Assembly (NCBI RefSeq): GCF_904067545.1
Contig: NZ_LR881183.1
Location: 248,001-312,000 of the forward strand
From: Thermococcus camini
GTDB lineage: Archaea > Methanobacteriota_B > Thermococci > Thermococcales > Thermococcaceae
Length of the DNA stretch: 64,000 nt
Direction of reading: 5' to 3'
In this document: positions 57,539-64,000 of the stretch, piece after piece
Layout of the letters: the number at the start of each line of letters is the position of its first letter
Position numbering within the stretch: position 1 is the first letter of the stretch
The notes under the pieces: model-generated
Told to the model about the DNA's origin: nothing
Seen by the model: only the letters and a program-made list of their open reading frames with translations
The model's database searches: none
Program-made: the position numbers and the translations under genes

Positions 57539-58771
57539 TCACTCCCTTATGAAGCCGTAGCCGATGAGGCGCCACCTTGAGCCGACCTGTCTGCTGATGG
57601 CGACCCTGTCGCCGACCTCGGCACAGATGGGTATCTGGAGCTTGAGCTCGACCTCGTCCTTCCCGAGGCCGGTGACGAGGCCCATAGTTCTCGCGGTTCC
57701 GACGTTGAGGAGGAGCACTTCTCTCCTCTTTATCGGCTCGACCTTAAGCTCCTCCTCGGTTCCGACGACGCGCTCAAGGAGGTGAACCTCAAGCCTGAGG
57801 TCGTCCCAGACCGGCGGCAGCTGGCCGGGCTTTCCGACGACGTTTCCGGCCATCAGGTCGCCCTTGGTGAGGTACGGGTCGAGCTTGGTGCCGACACCGA
57901 CAAGACCGCCGGGGTAGGCTTCGTCCACGAACCTTCCGCCGGCCTGGAGGGAGACTATCTCGGTGGTTATCGGCTCGTACTTTATTCTGCCGTGGTCCTC
58001 GTAGGGGACGCCGGGGCGAATCTCTATCTCGTCGCCGACCTTGAGCTTGCCCTGGATTATCGAACCTCCAATGACGCCGCCGACGAGCTTCTCGGGCTTG
58101 GTTCCCGGCTTGTTGACGTCGAAGCTCCTGAGCACCAGCATCTTGGGCGGCTTCTTGAGGTCGTGCTTCGGGGTTGGTATGAACTCCTCTATCGCCGCGA
58201 GGAGAACGTCGACGTTCGCGCCGTGAAGGGCAGAGATCGGGATTATCGGGGCGTTCTCGGCAACCGTGCCCTTGACGAACTCCTTTATCTCGTTGTAGCG
58301 CTGGATAACCTTCTCCCTGTCAACCAGCTCGATCTTGTTGAGGGCTATCACTATGTTCTGGTTCCCGACTATCTGGAGGGCCATGAGGTGCTCCCTGGTC
58401 TGGGGCATTATTCCCTCGTTGGCCGCTATGACGAGAACGGCACCATCCATGAGGGAGGCACCGGCGAGCATCGTTGTCATCAGCGCCTCGTGACCGGGGG
58501 CGTCTATGAAGGAAATGCGCCTCTCGAACTCGGTCTCATGGCCGCAGTACGGGCACACCGGTGAGCTTGAATACCTTCCGCAGTTCGGGCACTTCCTCAT
58601 CTCCGCATCGGCAAAACCTATCTTGATTGTGATGCCCCTTCTCATCTCTTCGCTGTGGGTGTCGGTCCAGATGCCGGTCAGGGCCCTTGTGAGTGTCGTT
58701 TTACCGTGATCAACGTGACCAACCATTCCGATGTTAACTTCCGCCTGTCTAAACTCCTTCTTCTTTGTCAT
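57539..58771 (-). CDS. eif2g: Translation initiation factor aIF2 subunit gamma
   Basis: GTP-binding subunit of aIF2, which brings initiator tRNA to the ribosome. It has 410 residues. G1 [16 protein letters not shown], switch region [15 protein letters not shown], a zinc knuckle with two C-x2-C pairs ([20 protein letters not shown]), G3 DAPGHE, G4 ALNKIELVD and G5 SALHGANVD are all present, followed by domains 2 and 3. ATG 58771 is preceded by AGGGGTGAG. It is downstream of S6e by 107 bases and upstream of a PIN protein gene, a normal archaeal arrangement. Confidence 0.97.
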   Translation of the reverse strand: MTKKKEFRQAEVNIGMVGHVDHGKTTLTRALTGIWTDTHSEEMRRGITIKIGFADAEMRKCPNCGRYSSSPVCPYCGHETEFERRISFIDAPGHEALMTTMLAGASLMDGAVLVIAANEGIMPQTREHLMALQIVGNQNIVIALNKIELVDREKVIQRYNEIKEFVKGTVAENAPIIPISALHGANVDVLLAAIEEFIPTPKHDLKKPPKMLVLRSFDVNKPGTKPEKLVGGVIGGSIIQGKLKVGDEIEIRPGVPYEDHGRIKYEPITTEIVSLQAGGRFVDEAYPGGLVGVGTKLDPYLTKGDLMAGNVVGKPGQLPPVWDDLRLEVHLLERVVGTEEELKVEPIKRREVLLLNVGTARTMGLVTGLGKDEVELKLQIPICAEVGDRVAISRQVGSRWRLIGYGFIRE

Positions 58772-58878
58772 CTTCTCTCACCCCTAAGATTAGACCGCGG
58801 GGACATTTATTAAGGTTACCTCGATAGGGAGAACTTGAGCCGAATAGAAAAGCGATAAGTTTGGGGGAAGGAGGAAGC

Positions 58879-59256
58879 TCAGAAGACGAGCTTCATGTTG
58901 ATCTGGACGATCTCGGGGCTGATGGTGTTTCCACGAACGGTCTTCTTCCTCCTCTCACCCCTCTCCTTGGGCCTGAAGCCGGGCCCCCTGGAGACGAGGA
59001 TCTTGACCCTCCTCGGGCCGTGGACATCTGGCCTCATTGCGAAGCCGTCCTTGTCGGTTCCACCGGTTATCCTGAGCTTAACATCGCCCGGGATCTCCTC
59101 GCCGAATATCTCGGTGAGGTTGAGTCCGAGCTCGCTCGCCGGTATCTCCTCTCCAATCCTCTTTCCTATGAGCCTCTCGGCCTCTTCGCCGCTTATCTCG
59201 ACCTGCCTGGCTATGCCGTTCTTCGGGTTGGATATAACGAGCTTAAAGGTCGCCAT
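58879..59256 (-). CDS. rps6e: 30S ribosomal protein S6e
   Basis: A 125-residue small-subunit ribosomal protein, archaeal length (no eukaryotic C-terminal extension). [80 protein letters not shown] and [20 protein letters not shown] are standard. ATG 59256 follows GGAGG. Likely co-transcribed with aIF2 gamma. Confidence 0.97.
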   Translation of the reverse strand: MATFKLVISNPKNGIARQVEISGEEAERLIGKRIGEEIPASELGLNLTEIFGEEIPGDVKLRITGGTDKDGFAMRPDVHGPRRVKILVSRGPGFRPKERGERRKKTVRGNTISPEIVQINMKLVF

Positions 59257-59329
59257 TTCCTCCCACCTCCTATGTCATTAGCGGGATTCATTGGGTAAAC
59301 CCCTTATCCAGTGAGCGCTGTGGTTTGGT

Positions 59330-59340
59330 ATTTAAAAAGT
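59330..59340 (-). promoter_or_regulatory. TATA box for S6e
   Basis: ACTTTTTAAAT on the minus strand predicts a start near 59310. The divergent secG promoter lies 40 bases away. Confidence 0.55.
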
Positions 59341-59379
59341 TTCCTCTGAACAGGCGAGGGATGGTGCCGATCACAACTT

Positions 59380-59390
59380 TTTTATATATT
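59380..59390 (+). promoter_or_regulatory. TATA box for secG
   Basis: TTTTATATATT, a strong archaeal TATA element, predicts a start near 59411 and a 13-base leader with GAGGTGAG. Confidence 0.65.
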
Positions 59391-59423
59391 GGAGAACCCT
59401 ACCCCTTTAAGAGGTGAGAGAAA

Positions 59424-59594
59424 ATGGCAAAGGAGAAGACCACACTTCCCCCGACCGGCGCCGGTCTCATGAGGTTCTTCGACGAGGACACCAAGGCGAT
59501 AAAGATAAGCCCGAGGGGCGTCATCGCGGTGACGCTCATACTCGTGGCCCTGGAGATACTCCTGCACGCCTTTGGCCCGCAACTCTTCAGCTAA
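59424..59594 (+). CDS. secG: Preprotein translocase subunit Sec61 beta (SecG)
   Basis: A 56-residue tail-anchored subunit of the SecYEG channel. MAKEKTTLPPTGAGLMRFFD then EDTKAIKISPRGVIAVTLIL (SPRGV is the family mark) and one membrane helix (VIAVTLILVALEILLHAF). It was recognised by eye because it is very short. ATG 59424 has GAGGTGAG upstream and a strong promoter. Its stop overlaps the convergent gene by four bases. Confidence 0.95.
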   Translation: MAKEKTTLPPTGAGLMRFFDEDTKAIKISPRGVIAVTLILVALEILLHAFGPQLFS

Positions 59595-60247
59595 ATGAAG
59601 CTCGTCTTCTTTAATCCCCTTGCGTTCAGTTCTTCGTTGATTATTCCCCTAACAACTTCCTCCAGCTGGGTCTGCAGGAGCCTGTCAACGTCCTCTTTTA
59701 TCTTGTCTATGTCGTGCCTGAGGCCCTCCAGGAGCCGTATGTAGTCCTTGGCCATCTCAAGCTGACCCTCCTGTCTCACCAGCTGCTCCTTGAGATGCTC
59801 AAAGTCCTCCTTCATGACCTGGAGCTTTCTCAGCTCGCGCTGGAGCTCATCCAGCTGCTTGGTCTGGCCATAGTTTTCCTCCTTGAGCTTCTCTATGAGC
59901 CTTTCCTTGGCTTCAAGCTCCCTCACCAGGGCGTTGTACTCCTCGGCTATCTGGTTGAGCCTCTCTATCTCCCTGAGGGGCGGGACTTTACCGTTCCCAA
60001 GGATTATAACGTCCGGCCCAACGTTGACTATATCGTTTGGCCTTATCTTGAGCTTCCTCTCGCTGGAGAACATGCTCTGGCCCTTTCCAAGGTTCTCCAC
60101 TTCCTTCATTTTGAGGATGAAGTAGAACTGGTCGCCTTCAACCTCAACGTTTATATCGGTAACGTAGCCCAGTATCTTCCCATCCGTCAGGGATATGACG
60201 AATTTGTTGATGAGCTGGTTGGCCTTGGTTTCGCCGCCCTCTACCAT
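59591..60247 (-). CDS. PRC-barrel plus coiled-coil protein (CdvA-like architecture)
   Basis: A 218-residue protein. Residues about 8-85 form a PRC-barrel-like beta domain (NQLINKFVISLTDGKILGYV, TDINVEVEGDQFYFILKM, RPNDIVNVGPDVIILGN). Residues about 95-200 form one long coiled coil (REIERLNQIAEEYNALVREL, DELQRELRKLQVMKEDFEHL). A short basic tail follows (RGLKKTSFI). Such PRC-barrel/coiled-coil order is that of CdvA, the membrane-binding division protein of Sulfolobales; PRC-barrel proteins also assist FtsZ in haloarchaea (CdpB). No ESCRT-III gene is in the window, so a division role is an inference. ATG 60247 follows GGTGGTG. Confidence 0.75.
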   Translation of the reverse strand: MVEGGETKANQLINKFVISLTDGKILGYVTDINVEVEGDQFYFILKMKEVENLGKGQSMFSSERKLKIRPNDIVNVGPDVIILGNGKVPPLREIERLNQIAEEYNALVRELEAKERLIEKLKEENYGQTKQLDELQRELRKLQVMKEDFEHLKEQLVRQEGQLEMAKDYIRLLEGLRHDIDKIKEDVDRLLQTQLEEVVRGIINEELNARGLKKTSFI

Positions 60248-60338
60248 AACACCACCGGTGTGACTTGTACCTTGGCATACTTAACTTTTCCGCCAAGGCT
60301 TATAAGGCGAAAAAGCTTCATCGCTTACGGTGAGATGG

Positions 60339-60968
60339 ATGATAATATTCGTGGGACGTTCGAACGTTGGCAAAAGCACGCTCATCTTCCGCCTGACCGG
60401 CAAGTGGGTCAAGAGGGGCAAGAGGCCAGGGGTTACCAGAAAGCCGGTGGAGATAAACTGGCGCGGGAAGCTGGTGGTGGACATGCCGGGCTTCGGCTTC
60501 ATGAGCGGCGTTCCAAAGGCGAAGCAGGAGCGCATAAAGGACGAGATAGTCCACTTCATCGAGGACAATGCCGGTGACATCGAGCTGGCTGTTCTGGTTG
60601 TCGACGGCAAAGCCGCCCCGGAGATAATAGAGCGCTGGGAGAAGCGCGGGGAGATACCTATCGACGTGGAGTTCTACGCCTTCCTCCGAGAGCTGGGGAT
60701 TCCGGTGATAGTCGCGGTCAACAAGATGGACAAGGTAAGGAACCTTCAGAAAACCATAAACTTTCTCGCCGAGAAGTTCGGCGTTCCCTACAGCGAGGTA
60801 CCCGAGACCTTCATACCTATATCCGCCAAGTTCGGGAAGAACCTCCTTGAGTTAAGGAAGCTCATGGAGAAGAAGATTGAGGAGGGAAGGGAAAAGCCCT
60901 CCGCGGAAACGGAGTCAGAGGACTTCGAGGACGATGTGGGTGATGGTCTCCTTGACGCCGTCGAGTGA
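60339..60968 (+). CDS. engB: GTPase EngB (YihA family)
   Basis: A 209-residue GTPase involved in ribosome assembly. G1 FVGRSNVGKSTLIFRLTGK, switch RPGVTRKPVEINW, G3 VVDMPGFGFMSGVPK, G4 VAVNKMDKV and G5 PISAKFGKNL are intact. ATG 60339 follows GGTGAG; GTG 60330 lies inside that site. The acidic C-terminal tail (ETESEDFEDDVGDGLLDAVE) is antisense to the end of the Lrp gene, with an overlap of 54 bases. A TATA-like GCTTATAAGGC lies about 35 bases upstream (60297-60307). Confidence 0.93.
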   Translation: MIIFVGRSNVGKSTLIFRLTGKWVKRGKRPGVTRKPVEINWRGKLVVDMPGFGFMSGVPKAKQERIKDEIVHFIEDNAGDIELAVLVVDGKAAPEIIERWEKRGEIPIDVEFYAFLRELGIPVIVAVNKMDKVRNLQKTINFLAEKFGVPYSEVPETFIPISAKFGKNLLELRKLMEKKIEEGREKPSAETESEDFEDDVGDGLLDAVE

Positions 60969-61379
60969 GGATATCTCCTCGAGTATCTCGTCGAGGCGGG
61001 TCTTGTCCGCCTCAATGATGAGGTCTATGTCACCGGTGACGCGGTATATCTTCTTTATTTTGAGCCTCTTTATCGCCTCGTAAACCTGCCTTCTCTTCGT
61101 GGGCTCTATTCTCACGAACACAAACACATCGCCCTTCTTCTCGCCAAGAAGGTCAAGGGCCCTGTCGGTTAGGTCTATGAAGCCCCTTCCGGTTCTTATG
61201 TAGCCCAGCTCCTTGAGAACCTTGAGGTGATTGCTGAGAGCCTGTCTGGTTATACCGAGCTCTTCCGCAAGCTCATCCTGGGTCTTCTCAACGGTGTGAA
61301 CCTCTATGGTCTTGCCCTCTTCGTGGAACTTCCTGAGCAGTTTGATCTGCCTCGGGGTAAGGGTGGCCTTCTCCTCCAT
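60915..61379 (-). CDS. Lrp/AsnC-family transcription regulator
   Basis: A 154-residue feast/famine-type regulator. The winged helix (TLTPRQIKLLRKFHEEGKTI, TQDELAEELGITRQALSNHL as recognition helix, YIRTGRGFIDLTDRALDLL) is followed by the RAM-type ligand-binding domain (GDVFVFVRIEPTKRRQVYEA, IKRLKIKKIYRVTGDIDLII, LDEILEEISSLDGVKETITH). It probably forms octamers and responds to an amino acid or other metabolite. ATG 61379 has an ideal AAAGGAGGTTTAAAA leader. Its 3' end overlaps engB by 54 bases; antisense transcripts may influence both. Confidence 0.9.
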   Translation of the reverse strand: MEEKATLTPRQIKLLRKFHEEGKTIEVHTVEKTQDELAEELGITRQALSNHLKVLKELGYIRTGRGFIDLTDRALDLLGEKKGDVFVFVRIEPTKRRQVYEAIKRLKIKKIYRVTGDIDLIIEADKTRLDEILEEISSLDGVKETITHIVLEVL

Positions 61380-61413
61380 TTTTAAACCTCCTTTTGCATG
61401 ATTCTTATTTACA

Positions 61414-61425
61414 TGTTTATTAAAC
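61414..61425 (-). promoter_or_regulatory. TATA box for the Lrp-family gene
   Basis: GGTTTAATAAAC on the minus strand, about 35-46 bases before ATG 61379; predicted start near 61394 with the ribosome binding site right after. Confidence 0.55.
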
Positions 61426-61601
61426 CAACGATTTTCCGGGCCAATGTCAAATTTTTGTTGGCCTATATTCTGTGGCATATAACATATCTTATAAGTCTTT
61501 TCATCGTATATGTTCCGACCTCCATGTCTTGAGCTTCTTATCCCGGCCGGGGTCGCTGGCTCCACATTTGGGTTCCGAGTCTTTCCGGTTGTGCTGCAGT
61601 T

Positions 61602-61613
61602 ATCTTTTTAATT
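61602..61613 (+). promoter_or_regulatory. TATA element for the Clp1 gene (leaderless)
   Basis: ATCTTTTTAATT centres about 25 bases before ATG 61634, and no ribosome binding site precedes that ATG, so initiation is probably leaderless. The long upstream open frame from 61472 is not expressed from this promoter. Confidence 0.55.
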
Positions 61614-61633
61614 TCTCTTTCCAATGTGCTCCC

Positions 61634-62701
61634 ATGAACAAGGCGGGATACACCACGGATGTCCCCGAGGATCGTTTTGTCCTTCTCGATGAACTGTCCT
61701 CCAGAGACCGGCCCCTTCGGGTTATGCTCGTTGGGGGAACCGACAGCGGCAAGACTACTCTCCTCACGTTCCTGGCCAACGGCCTGGCTGAGAGGGGTCT
61801 TCGGGTCGCGATTGTGGACAGCGACGTTGGTCAGAAGGGAATCCTCCCGCCCGCAACGGTCAGCCTTGCCTTCGTGGACGGGCCGTTCTCCAGCCCAAGC
61901 GAACTCAGGGGACACGCCCACTACTTCATAGGAACAACCACCCCGGGCCAGTACGTCGGTGAGATGGCGGTGGGGGTTAAGAGGCTCACGGACATCGCCG
62001 CTGAAAAGGCGGACGTTGTGCTGATAGACACCACCGGCTTCGTCACGGGAACGGGGGTTGAGCTGAAGCGCCTCAAAGCCGAACTCGTTAGGCCGGACAT
62101 CATCGTTCTGCTTGAGCGGGCAGGGGAGATGGAATACCTGCGAAAGGTCCTCGCCCCGTACGGTGAAATCGTCACGCTCTCGGTCAGCCCCGCCGCGAGG
62201 GAACACTCGCGCCGGGAACGCAGGGAAGTCCGGAAGGAGAAGTGGAAGGCGTACTTTTCAAACTCCAGGACTGTTGAGGTGGATCTGACGAAGGTGATTC
62301 CTGGGGGTACGGAGCTCTTCCGCGGCAGACCCCTGAGGGAGGAGGAGCGCGAACTGCTCTCCACGCTCTTCAAATGGCTTGTGGTGGCCGGGTGGAAGGG
62401 GGAGCACTACACCGTCGTCAAGGTCGATGCGGAGGGCTTTTCGAGGCAGTACGGCCGCCCAGCCATCCACACCGTTGATTTTGAGAGGCTGAGCAACCTC
62501 CTCGTGGGTTTCATGGACGGAGAGGGTCTATGTATGGGTGTTGGCATACTGAAGTGGATAAACTTCAGCGGAATGAAGGCTCAGGTCCTCACCCCCCTCT
62601 CTGAGGAAGAGGTTGAGAATGCAGTGGAACTGCGCTTTGGCCGTATACAGGTGCTTGAAAATGGCGAGGAACTTGGTCTCCTCAGGCGGGAGGAGCTGTA
62701 G
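61634..62701 (+). CDS. Polynucleotide 5'-hydroxyl kinase (Clp1/Grc3 family)
   Basis: A 355-residue RNA kinase homologous to the characterised Pyrococcus horikoshii enzyme PH0197, which phosphorylates 5'-OH RNA ends. RVMLVGGTDSGKTTLLTFLA is Walker A; AIVDSDVGQKGILPPATVSL and FIGTTTPGQY are Clp1/Grc3 motifs; ADVVLIDTTGFVTGTGVELK is Walker B with the TTG loop; LERAGEMEYLRKVL follows. The C-terminal domain (about 265-355) is beta-rich. Start ATG 61634 matches a leaderless promoter. It may act on tRNA exons or other RNA ends. Confidence 0.92.
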   Translation: MNKAGYTTDVPEDRFVLLDELSSRDRPLRVMLVGGTDSGKTTLLTFLANGLAERGLRVAIVDSDVGQKGILPPATVSLAFVDGPFSSPSELRGHAHYFIGTTTPGQYVGEMAVGVKRLTDIAAEKADVVLIDTTGFVTGTGVELKRLKAELVRPDIIVLLERAGEMEYLRKVLAPYGEIVTLSVSPAAREHSRRERREVRKEKWKAYFSNSRTVEVDLTKVIPGGTELFRGRPLREEERELLSTLFKWLVVAGWKGEHYTVVKVDAEGFSRQYGRPAIHTVDFERLSNLLVGFMDGEGLCMGVGILKWINFSGMKAQVLTPLSEEEVENAVELRFGRIQVLENGEELGLLRREEL

Positions 62702-62745
62702 CAAAGATTTTTAAGTTAATAACCTAATCGAATTAGGTGAGCCTA

Positions 62746-63576
62746 ATGGAATTCAAGGCCTTCATCGAGATAACCCGGCCCCACAACTGCGCCCTGGCCG
62801 GAGTGGTGGGTATCCTCGGGTCGATCGTGGCGGTTGGTCACCTCCCCGACGCCCTGACGACGGCCCTCGTCTTCCTGGTGGTCACCCTGGGGTGCGCCGG
62901 GGGCAACACCATAAACGACTACTTTGACTACGAGATAGATAAAATAAACCGTCCTGACAGACCGCTCCCCAGGGGTGCCATGGACAGGAGAACGGCGCTC
63001 TACTACTCCCTGCTGCTATTCGCGGTGGGGCTGGTGTTAGCGTACATGATAAACGTCTACGCCTTCTTGCTGGCCATTATAGCGTACGCCGCCATGTTCC
63101 TCTACGCCTGGAAGCTCAAACCTCTGCCCTTCGTCGGTAACCTCGTCGTTGCTGGCCTGACCGGTGCGACGCCGCTCTATGGTGCGGTCTCCGTTGAGCA
63201 CCTTGGCCTGGCCGGCTACCTGGCGGTGTGTGCCTTCCTGGTCAACGTGGCGCGCGAGGTTATAAAGGATATAGAGGATGTTGAAGGTGACCTTGCGAAG
63301 GGTGCCAGAACCCTGCCCATAGTGTGGGGGAAGAGGAACGCGGCCTACCTTGGTGCGGCCTTCGCGGTGCTGACGGTGGTGGCGTCTTTCCTCCCGATAA
63401 CGGCGGGGGTCGGTCTCGGCTACTACGCGATGGTGCCGGTTGACCTTATAATCCTCTACGCGGCATACCTCATACTCCGCTCCCAGGATAGGGAAGCGGC
63501 CCACAGCTCCCAGAAGCTGCTGAAGGTGAGCATATTCCTCGCTGTGATGGCTTTCCTGGTTGCGGCGCTGGTCTGA
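62746..63576 (+). CDS. Digeranylgeranylglyceryl phosphate synthase (UbiA family)
   Basis: Membrane prenyltransferase that adds the second geranylgeranyl ether chain in archaeal lipid synthesis. It has 276 residues and about eight to nine membrane helices. The two Asp-rich motifs are NTINDYFDYEIDKINRPDRP and VIKDIEDVEGDLAKGARTLP. IEITRPHNCALAGVVGILGS is the typical N-terminus. ATG 62746 follows GGTGAG; GTG 62737 overlaps that site. A TATA-like TTTTTAAGTT lies near 62706-62716. Confidence 0.95.
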   Translation: MEFKAFIEITRPHNCALAGVVGILGSIVAVGHLPDALTTALVFLVVTLGCAGGNTINDYFDYEIDKINRPDRPLPRGAMDRRTALYYSLLLFAVGLVLAYMINVYAFLLAIIAYAAMFLYAWKLKPLPFVGNLVVAGLTGATPLYGAVSVEHLGLAGYLAVCAFLVNVAREVIKDIEDVEGDLAKGARTLPIVWGKRNAAYLGAAFAVLTVVASFLPITAGVGLGYYAMVPVDLIILYAAYLILRSQDREAAHSSQKLLKVSIFLAVMAFLVAALV

Positions 63577-63608
63577 ACCCTGAGAAACTAGAACCGGAGG
63601 TGAAGTTC

Positions 63609-63989
63609 ATGGAGTTTAAGGATGAACTTGCGCGTGCGCTTGAGGGGGACGGTCTCTGGACCGTCGTTACGTTCAAAACACCCTACGGGCCCGGCATGAC
63701 CATTGAGAAACTCGCTGAGGCCGTGGAGAACGCCGGTTGGAGCGTTACGTTCAGGGCCAACTGGTGGACCGCGGACATACCCTACGGCCTCGCCAGGCTG
63801 GACCTCAGAAAAGGGGACAGGGAAAAGATACTCCTGGGCAAGTGGATTCTCGGAAGCGGCTGCGAGCTGATACGGCTGGAGAACATGCCCCTTGAGAAGG
63901 GCCGCGACGAGTTCTTCCGGATGGTGGACAGCATAACCTCTACGCTCATCCACGACCCGGTCATAAGAACGATGAGGGAGCAGTACTGA
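63609..63989 (+). CDS. Protein of unknown function after the lipid synthase gene
   Basis: A 126-residue soluble protein, not recognised. Helix-strand pattern: FKDELARALEGDGLWTVVTF, MTIEKLAEAVENAGWSVTFR, ANWWTADIPYGLARLDLRKG, then EKILLGKWILGSGCELIRLE and a C-terminal helix. ATG 63609 has an ideal GGAGGTGA upstream; GTG 63600 lies within that site. It lies 32 bases after the lipid synthase stop on the same strand and may be co-transcribed. Confidence 0.7.
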   Translation: MEFKDELARALEGDGLWTVVTFKTPYGPGMTIEKLAEAVENAGWSVTFRANWWTADIPYGLARLDLRKGDREKILLGKWILGSGCELIRLENMPLEKGRDEFFRMVDSITSTLIHDPVIRTMREQY

Positions 63990-64000
63990 GCTTCCTTACC

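Noticed and set aside
57782-58564. Open frame of about 260 codons antisense to aIF2 gamma
   Set aside because: Shadow of a conserved gene; no family resemblance and no start signals.
59714-60577. Open frame of about 287 codons across the PRC-barrel gene and into engB
   Set aside because: It is antisense to one gene and out of frame in another; it is explained by the Leu/Glu-rich coiled coil on the other strand.
61538-62206. Open frame of about 222 codons antisense to the Clp1 kinase gene
   Set aside because: Shadow frame; the plus-strand kinase has clear motifs and a promoter.

Overview
The window is a stretch of archaeal chromosome, almost certainly from a member of the Thermococcales (Thermococcus-like). 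Supporting this: archaeal purine genes with PurP; archaeal-type RNA polymerase subunits (Rpo7, Spt4); aIF2 gamma, S6e, S24e, S27ae, L41e and SecG (Sec61 beta); Dph2, Taw1, GTP-dependent dephospho-CoA kinase and a lipid DGGGP synthase; TATA-box promoters about 25 bases before starts; and GGTG/GAGG-type ribosome binding sites with many 4-base ATGA/GTGA gene overlaps. No rRNA, insertion sequence or CRISPR array is seen. Two tRNA genes (Gln-CUG, Pro-CGG) are present.

Layout. 1-10.3 kb is a purine cluster: purD (3' end), a divergent purP paralogue, purS, purQ, purL, purP and the two GMP synthetase subunits. It is interrupted by an AT-richer pair of secreted-protein genes (2.5-4.8 kb) and by a vapBC toxin-antitoxin pair between the GMP synthetase subunit genes. 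10.7-23.1 kb is a long minus-strand operon that begins with a secreted terpene-cyclase-fold protein and a CetZ/FtsZ-like tubulin. It continues with a membrane protein, three small class III (type IV pilin-like) proteins, three very large proteins with pilin-like N-termini, and a DUF2101 membrane protein. 23.2-27.5 kb is housekeeping (Taw1, a HemK2-type methyltransferase, S27ae, S24e, DPCK, Spt4, Rpo7, pyrophosphatase).

27.5-33.6 kb is a minus-strand surface-fibre-like locus: two small winged-helix regulators, three DUF1102 (TasA/camelysin-like) proteins, a SipW/ER-type signal peptidase, a cysteine-rich DUF11-like protein and a DUF5305 protein. 34-40 kb holds the tRNAs, a dolichol-phosphate mannosyltransferase, a KaiC-like ATPase/unknown/M28 peptidase operon, a TrmB-like regulator, a phosphoesterase and L41e. 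40.6-56.4 kb mixes a nitrilase, methyltransferases, a YbjQ/YhfC/PadR/SdpI-like operon, tandem permuted-papain proteins, Dph2, a HEAT-repeat protein, an MscS channel with its DUF432 partner, two lipoproteins, a DUF434 protein and an HD protein. 56.5-64 kb has a vapBC pair with a frameshifted toxin, then a PIN protein, aIF2 gamma, S6e, SecG, a PRC-barrel/coiled-coil (CdvA-like) protein, EngB, an Lrp regulator, Clp1 RNA kinase and DGGGP synthase.

The strongest candidates for undescribed systems are the tubulin-plus-pilin operon (10.7-23.1 kb) and the TasA/AbpA-like fibre locus (27.5-33.6 kb). Assignments rest on motif and family recognition by eye; no database search, structure prediction or composition calculation was run.
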